Part shown: piece after piece, positions 60,441-64,000 of the stretch
Numbering within the stretch: the stretch's first letter is position 1
Layout of the letters: each line of letters starts with the position of its first letter
Assembly (NCBI RefSeq): GCF_900699765.1
Contig: NZ_CAADHO010000009.1
Coordinates: 186,001-250,000, forward strand
DNA: 64,000 nt
Source of the DNA: Desulfoluna butyratoxydans
GTDB taxonomy: Bacteria; Desulfobacterota; Desulfobacteria; Desulfobacterales; Desulfolunaceae
Direction: 5' to 3'
Made by a program: the position numbers and the translations under genes
The notes under the pieces: model-generated
Databases searched by the model: none
What the model was told of the DNA's origin: nothing
The model's input: the letters and a program-made list of their open reading frames with translations, nothing else

Positions 60441-61361
60441 CTATTTTTCCGAGTCCACCAGGCCTTTGACGAACCACTTCTGCATGGCCAGGACCACCAC
60501 GATGGGCGGCAGCATGACGATGAGGGCCCCTGCCAGGGCGATGTTCCACTCGGGGAGGTCGTCGGCAAGGGGGATGAGGTTCTGCAGGCCGATGACCGCT
60601 GTCTGCATCTTGGGGTTGGTGGTGATGAGCAGGGGCCAGAGGTACTGGTTCCAGCCGTAAACAAACTCAATGACCACCAGGGCGGCGATGTTGGTTTTGG
60701 ACAGGGGCAACAGCACCTTCCAGAAGAAGGTCATGGGGGAGGCCCCGTCCATTTTGGCCGCTTCGCAGAGTTCTTCCGGCACGGTGAGGAAAAACTGCCG
60801 GAAGAGGAAGGTGCAGGTGGCAGAGGCCACCAGGGGCAGGATCAGGCCGGTGTGGCTGTCCAGAAGGCTCCAGTTGAGGGAGACCTCCACATCGTGCCCT
60901 GCAAACCAGCTCACCACGCTGTTGAGGTGCAGCATGTCCCAGAGGGGCTGCAGGGGGCCGAAGAGGTTGGCGGCCATCTCGTAGGTGGGCAGGATGCGCA
61001 CCTCCACCGGCAGCATCAGGGTGCAGAATACCGTGACAAAGGCCACGGTGCGCAGCTTGTAGTCAAAGTAGACGATGGAAAACGCCCCCAGCATGGAAAC
61101 GGAAATCTTGCCGAGGGTGATGCCCGAGGCCATGATCAGGGAGTTGAAGAGCTGGGTGGAGAGATCCCCGCGGGTCCAGGCCAGCTTCATGTTGACGAAA
61201 AACTGATCCCCGGGAACCAGGGGCATGGGGACCATGGAGACCTTTTCCAGGGGCAGGGACGCGGCAATGCCTGCGTAGAGGATGGGAAAGCCGACGATGA
61301 CGATGCCCAGGATCAGAAAAACGTAGGTCAGAAAATCGAGTATGGGTGTTTTTTCAACCAT
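60441..61361 (-). CDS. ugpE: Glycerol-3-phosphate-type ABC transporter permease UgpE
   Basis: The 306-residue protein has six membrane segments and the EAA-like loop ELCEAAKMDGASPMTFFWKV typical of binding-protein-dependent permeases. Similarity of order and sequence to UgpE is clear (MVEKTPILDFLTYVFLILGI at the start). It forms the membrane channel with UgpA. It starts 12 bases after ugpA ends. Confidence 0.93.
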   Translation of the reverse strand: MVEKTPILDFLTYVFLILGIVIVGFPILYAGIAASLPLEKVSMVPMPLVPGDQFFVNMKLAWTRGDLSTQLFNSLIMASGITLGKISVSMLGAFSIVYFDYKLRTVAFVTVFCTLMLPVEVRILPTYEMAANLFGPLQPLWDMLHLNSVVSWFAGHDVEVSLNWSLLDSHTGLILPLVASATCTFLFRQFFLTVPEELCEAAKMDGASPMTFFWKVLLPLSKTNIAALVVIEFVYGWNQYLWPLLITTNPKMQTAVIGLQNLIPLADDLPEWNIALAGALIVMLPPIVVVLAMQKWFVKGLVDSEK

Positions 61362-61373
61362 GATGTGCCTTTA

Positions 61374-62264
61374 TTACCCCGCGTATTGGACTCTTTTTTC
61401 GATGAATTTGAACTGGAACACGGTGACTCCGACGATGAGGATCATCAGGATCACGGACTGGGCAGCGGACGAGCCCATGTCCAGCCCAACGAATCCGTCC
61501 TGGTACACCTTGTAGACCAGGGTGTTGGTGGCCCCGCCCGGGCCCCCTTGGGTGACCGCATGGATGACCCCGAAGGTCTCGAAGAAGGCGTAGATGATGT
61601 TCATGACGGTCAGGAAAAAGAGGGTGGGGGACAACAGCGGCAGGGTGATTGCGAAAAACCGCCGGAAAGGGGAGGCGCCGTCCATGGAGGCCGCTTCGAT
61701 GAGCGAATGGGGAATGGCCTGGAGTCCGGCCATGAAGAAGACGAAGTTGTAGCTGATCTCTTTCCAGGCACTGGCGATGATGACCATGGCCAGGGCGTCG
61801 TTGCCGTTGAGCACCGGGTTCCAGTTGAACCCGAACCACTTTTTCAGGGCCAGGGCCACCACCCCGAAGGAGGGGTGCAAAAGAAAAAGCCAGAGGACAC
61901 CGGAGATGGCCGGGGCCACGGCGTAGGGCCAGATGAGCATGGTCCGGATCAGGGCCTTGCACCGCGTGGCCCGGTTGGCCAGGGTGGCGATGATCATCCC
62001 CAGGGAGATGGAGACAAAGGCGGTGGTGAGGCTGAAGACAATGGTGATGCCGATGGACTTGAGGTAGAGGGGATCGGTGAAGATCGCCGTAAAGTTCTCA
62101 AACCACACGAAGGTGTTGGACATCCCGAAGGGGTCGCTCAGGAGAAAGGATTGCACCAGTCCCTGGGCGGCGGGCCAGTAAAAAAAAGTCAACGTGACCA
62201 GAACCTGTGGAAGGATCAGCACGTAGGGCAGGTACCTTGAATTGAAAACCGATCGTTTTTGCAT
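61374..62264 (-). CDS. ugpA: Glycerol-3-phosphate-type ABC transporter permease UgpA
   Basis: The 296-residue protein has six membrane segments; the cytoplasmic loop SLIEAASMDGASPFRRFFAI is the EAA motif that docks the ATPase. The N-terminal RSVFNSRYLPYVLILPQVLV matches UgpA. It pairs with UgpE. The gap to ugpB is 101 bases. Confidence 0.94.
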   Translation of the reverse strand: MQKRSVFNSRYLPYVLILPQVLVTLTFFYWPAAQGLVQSFLLSDPFGMSNTFVWFENFTAIFTDPLYLKSIGITIVFSLTTAFVSISLGMIIATLANRATRCKALIRTMLIWPYAVAPAISGVLWLFLLHPSFGVVALALKKWFGFNWNPVLNGNDALAMVIIASAWKEISYNFVFFMAGLQAIPHSLIEAASMDGASPFRRFFAITLPLLSPTLFFLTVMNIIYAFFETFGVIHAVTQGGPGGATNTLVYKVYQDGFVGLDMGSSAAQSVILMILIVGVTVFQFKFIEKRVQYAG

Positions 62265-62365
62265 GGGGCCTGTGGCTTTTGGGGTAATACGTCAACGCAC
62301 GAAGGCCCCGGGCCCGGCCGCAGGGGCCGGATCCGGGGCGGTGTCTGTTAAACCTTTAGATGCGG

Positions 62366-63682
62366 TTAGGACCGCTTCTTGTAGGTTTTGGCAAAGGATT
62401 TCAGTTTGATGTTGGCACGCTTGACCGCCGCGTCCAGGGCTTCCTGGGGGGTCTTGTTGCCGTTCCACACCAGCTCCAGCTCTTCGTTGATGATGTTGCG
62501 GATCTGGGTGAAGCTGCCGAGGCGCAGGCCCCGTGAGATTTTGGTGGGGTCCCGTCGTTTGAGCTGCTTGATGCCCACTTCCTGCTTGGGGTCGGCCTTG
62601 TAGTAGCCCTTGGCCTTGAGGCTTTCGTAGGCGTCGATGGTGGCGGGGAAGTAGCCGGTCTGCTTGTGCCAGTACTCCTGGATCTCGTTGGTGGAGATGA
62701 ACTTCAGGAAGGCGGCCGTGGCCTTGTACTCTTCCTTGGTGTGGCCCCTGAGTACCCAGAGGGAGGCCCCGCCGATGATGCTGTTCTGGGGCTCTTTCAT
62801 GTCCGCTTCCACGGGAAGGGGAGCCACGCCCCAGTCAAACTGGGCCGCTTTCTTCAGCTTGGCGATGCCGCTGATGGAGTCCATGTAGATCCCGGCTTTC
62901 TGGGCGAGGAACTCGGCCTTGGGGCCCTGGTACTTCTGGCCGGAGTAGACGAATCGGCCGTCCTTGGCCCAGTCCCGGAGGCGGGTGACGTGCTTGACCA
63001 TCTGGGGGTTGTTGATGGTGAGCTCCACGTCAAGGCCTTCGTAGCCGTTGGCTCTGGTGGCAAAGGGGATGTTGTGGATGGCGCTGTAGTTCTCCACCTG
63101 AACCCAGGACTGCCAGGCGGTGACCATACCGGCGTCGACCCCTGCGGCACGGAGTTTGCCCGTGGCCACGCCCATGTCGTCCCAGGTGACGGGGACGGTG
63201 TCAATGCCCGCTTTTTTGAAGAGCTCTTTGTTGTAGTACATGACCGGTGTGGACGAGTTGAAGGGCATGGAAACCAGTTCGCCGTCGGCGTTCATGTAGT
63301 AGGAGAGAATGGGCTGGAGGTACCGTGACCAGTCGATGTCGTTGCCTGTGTCCTTCATGAGCTGGAACACGGGGTAGACCACGCCGGAGAGCATCATGGT
63401 CTGGGTGCCCACTTCGAATACCTGCATGATATGGGGCTGTTTTTTTGCCCGGAAGGCGGCGATCCCTGCGTTGAGGGTCTCGTCGTAGTTCCCTTTGAAG
63501 GTGCCCACGACACGGTACTGGTCCTGGGACTCATTGAATCGCTTGATGATTTCGTTGGCCACTTCGCCGCGAGCAGATCTCATGGCATGCCACCATTCAA
63601 TGGTGACGGGTTTGGCCATGGCTGCTGCGGGGGCAAGGATCAGTGCCGCAGTAAGTGTTGCTAACCATTTTCGAAGAACCAT
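62366..63682 (-). CDS. ugpB: Glycerol-3-phosphate-type extracellular solute-binding protein UgpB
   Basis: The 438-residue protein has a signal peptide (RKWLATLTAALILAPAAAMA) and the UgpB opening TIEWWHAMRSARGEVANEII. It carries the ligand-binding motifs FNSSTPVMYYNKELFKKAGI and GGASLWVLRGHTKEEYKA. It delivers sn-glycerol-3-phosphate or glycerophosphodiesters to UgpAE. GAGGAGAAGAG upstream of the ATG is a strong ribosome binding site. The ATPase gene ugpC is not next to the cluster. Confidence 0.95.
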   Translation of the reverse strand: MVLRKWLATLTAALILAPAAAMAKPVTIEWWHAMRSARGEVANEIIKRFNESQDQYRVVGTFKGNYDETLNAGIAAFRAKKQPHIMQVFEVGTQTMMLSGVVYPVFQLMKDTGNDIDWSRYLQPILSYYMNADGELVSMPFNSSTPVMYYNKELFKKAGIDTVPVTWDDMGVATGKLRAAGVDAGMVTAWQSWVQVENYSAIHNIPFATRANGYEGLDVELTINNPQMVKHVTRLRDWAKDGRFVYSGQKYQGPKAEFLAQKAGIYMDSISGIAKLKKAAQFDWGVAPLPVEADMKEPQNSIIGGASLWVLRGHTKEEYKATAAFLKFISTNEIQEYWHKQTGYFPATIDAYESLKAKGYYKADPKQEVGIKQLKRRDPTKISRGLRLGSFTQIRNIINEELELVWNGNKTPQEALDAAVKRANIKLKSFAKTYKKRS

Positions 63683-64000
63683 CTCTTCTCCTCCTCATCG
63701 TGGGTCGTTCTGAAATAACGCCTGATTGATTGTAACCGCTACTGGTTATGCCGCACACAGGGTATGGCGATTTTGGGGGAGCGTCAAGGCATAATCAGCC
63801 CCGGAAGGGCCCTGTTGCCGCACCGGGCCGGGGGCCGCGGCAGGGATTGATTTTAAAATCCGCTCCCTTGTTTTCGGGTGGTAAAAAATTTCGTATGCAC
63901 AGTTGTCTTCCCTCCGGGGGGCTCGGGATGCGGGTGGTGCGGGGGGACGTGATTTTTTTATTGTTTCGGTTGCGCCATTCCTGCTAAGACCCCTTGGAGA
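63683..64000. other. Promoter region of ugpB at the right edge
   Basis: No gene is supported in the last 318 bases. The ugp promoter should lie at 63690-63850 on the minus strand; I looked for Pho boxes (CTGTCAT-type repeats) and found no convincing ones. Confidence 0.45.

Noticed and set aside
1..64000. CRISPR array, tRNA or rRNA genes, prophage
   Set aside because: No regularly spaced repeats, no tRNA T-loop and acceptor patterns, and no phage structural or integrase genes were seen.

Overview
The window reads as chromosome of a GC-rich, anaerobic, Gram-negative Desulfobacterota-like bacterium, probably in or near the Desulfobacterales. This rests on gene content and not on a marker gene: a giant two-headed acyl-CoA dehydratase activase, a DUF6765 protein, a butyrate/acyl-CoA oxidation operon with a glutaconate-type CoA-transferase, pta-ackA, sigma54 activators, a TonB receptor and an autotransporter. 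No rRNA, tRNA, CRISPR array, prophage or intact transposase gene was seen.

Layout. 0.7-12.3 kb: acyl-CoA dehydratase activase, flavin reductase, ABC-F ATPase, MgtE, a DUF6765 protein and a small outer-membrane barrel. 12.7-20.6 kb: surface and envelope genes (autotransporter, fibronectin-III/SUMF1 lipoprotein, AstE/AspA-like peptidase) and a chemoreceptor. 21.7-24.1 kb: cobalamin riboswitch with a terminator, then a BtuB-like receptor. 24.8-27.7 kb: a sigma54 activator convergent with a GH5 glycosidase that has no signal peptide. 28.2-36.2 kb: thiolase, hydroxyacyl-CoA dehydrogenase, acyl-CoA dehydrogenase and gctAB behind a good -24/-12 promoter, with a GAF-PAS-PAS-AAA+ activator just upstream. 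36.8-39.2 kb: MarR, iron-sulfur protein and metallo-beta-lactamase-fold cassette with two matching operator-like sites. 39.2-47.7 kb: azlCD, a DmdC-type acyl-CoA dehydrogenase, a DUF2628-like membrane protein and pta-ackA. 48.5-52.9 kb: cinA and queD-queE-queC-queF for queuosine. 53-64 kb: a large exported PKD protein, TetR, PhaR, two unknown proteins, folA, a histidine phosphatase and ugpBAE.

Metabolically, the CoA-transferase, acyl-CoA dehydrogenase, hydroxyacyl-CoA dehydrogenase and thiolase would turn a short fatty acid into acetyl-CoA, which pta-ackA can convert to acetate and ATP. The crotonase step is not encoded here.

The most unusual content is in the intergenic DNA. One family of small non-autonomous elements has GTAACTATTCAGC-type terminal inverted repeats. 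Two copies are flanked by perfect 8-bp target duplications. The family has a shared right-end hairpin module and at least three exchangeable left-end hairpin modules, and its copies abut stop codons where they can act as terminators. A second family of about 120 bp occurs as an inverted pair around the btuB locus and once more upstream of phaR; one of its copies is itself interrupted by an element of the first family.
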